Source: CAZYWA01 sp964650975 [NCBI: uncultured bacterium] (GTDB taxonomy: Bacteria; JADJOY01). From it: a DNA stretch of 8,008 nucleotides. A model generated the notes under the pieces. The model saw nothing but the letters and a program-made list of their open reading frames with translations, did no database searches and was not told the origin of the DNA. The stretch spans positions 1 to 8,008 of the forward strand of contig CAZYWA010000372.1 in NCBI GenBank assembly GCA_964650975.1, read 5' to 3'. Below, one piece after another: positions 6,289-8,008 of this stretch (its first letter is position 1; the number at the start of each line of letters is the position of its first letter). A program made the position numbers and the translations under genes.

Positions 6289-8008
<1,720 letters not shown>

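Overview
The window is GC-rich chromosomal DNA from a bacterium, with strong G/C bias at third codon positions and no sign of introns, phage or plasmid genes. The gene set is a membrane Ser/Thr kinase with a DWG motif, an FHA-GAF protein, an AP3770-type phosphodiesterase-like protein and a complex iron-sulfur molybdoenzyme. This suggests an environmental, probably uncultivated, lineage of the myxobacterial, acidobacterial, gemmatimonad or Eisenbacteria kind. The sequence alone does not fix the phylum.

Layout from left to right: (1) minus strand 1-1071, a type I phosphodiesterase/alkaline-phosphatase-superfamily protein whose 3' end lies outside the window; (2) 1072-1301, an intergenic region with a hairpin terminator and copy A of a hairpin-rich repeat; (3) minus strand 1302-3584, a 760-residue molybdopterin oxidoreductase; (4) 3585-3693, a divergent promoter region with a perfect 14-bp palindrome; (5) plus strand 3694-4377, an HxlR/DUF24 regulator whose C-terminal tail is encoded by copy B of the repeat; (6) plus strand 4374-5360, a zinc-less NADPH:quinone oxidoreductase joined to the regulator by an ATGA overlap; (7) a short convergent gap with a GC hairpin; (8) minus strand 5395-6288, an FHA-GAF protein; (9) minus strand 6281-8008, a Ser/Thr kinase with a six-helix membrane domain, cut at its 5' end by the window edge.

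Two functional modules are visible. The first is a redox module. A redox-type HxlR regulator with a conserved N-terminal cysteine sits between a divergently transcribed molybdoenzyme and a co-transcribed quinone reductase. One palindrome overlaps mirror-image candidate promoters for both directions. The second is a signalling module. The kinase and the phosphothreonine-binding FHA-GAF protein overlap by 8 nt and are probably translationally coupled.

The least explained element is the dispersed repeat (copy A 1123-1261 minus, copy B 4180-4356 plus). Its blocks are conserved, but each copy carries its own extra hairpin. Both copies lie between co-oriented genes in the same orientation relative to transcription. 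Copy B is read in frame as the last ~65 residues of the HxlR protein.
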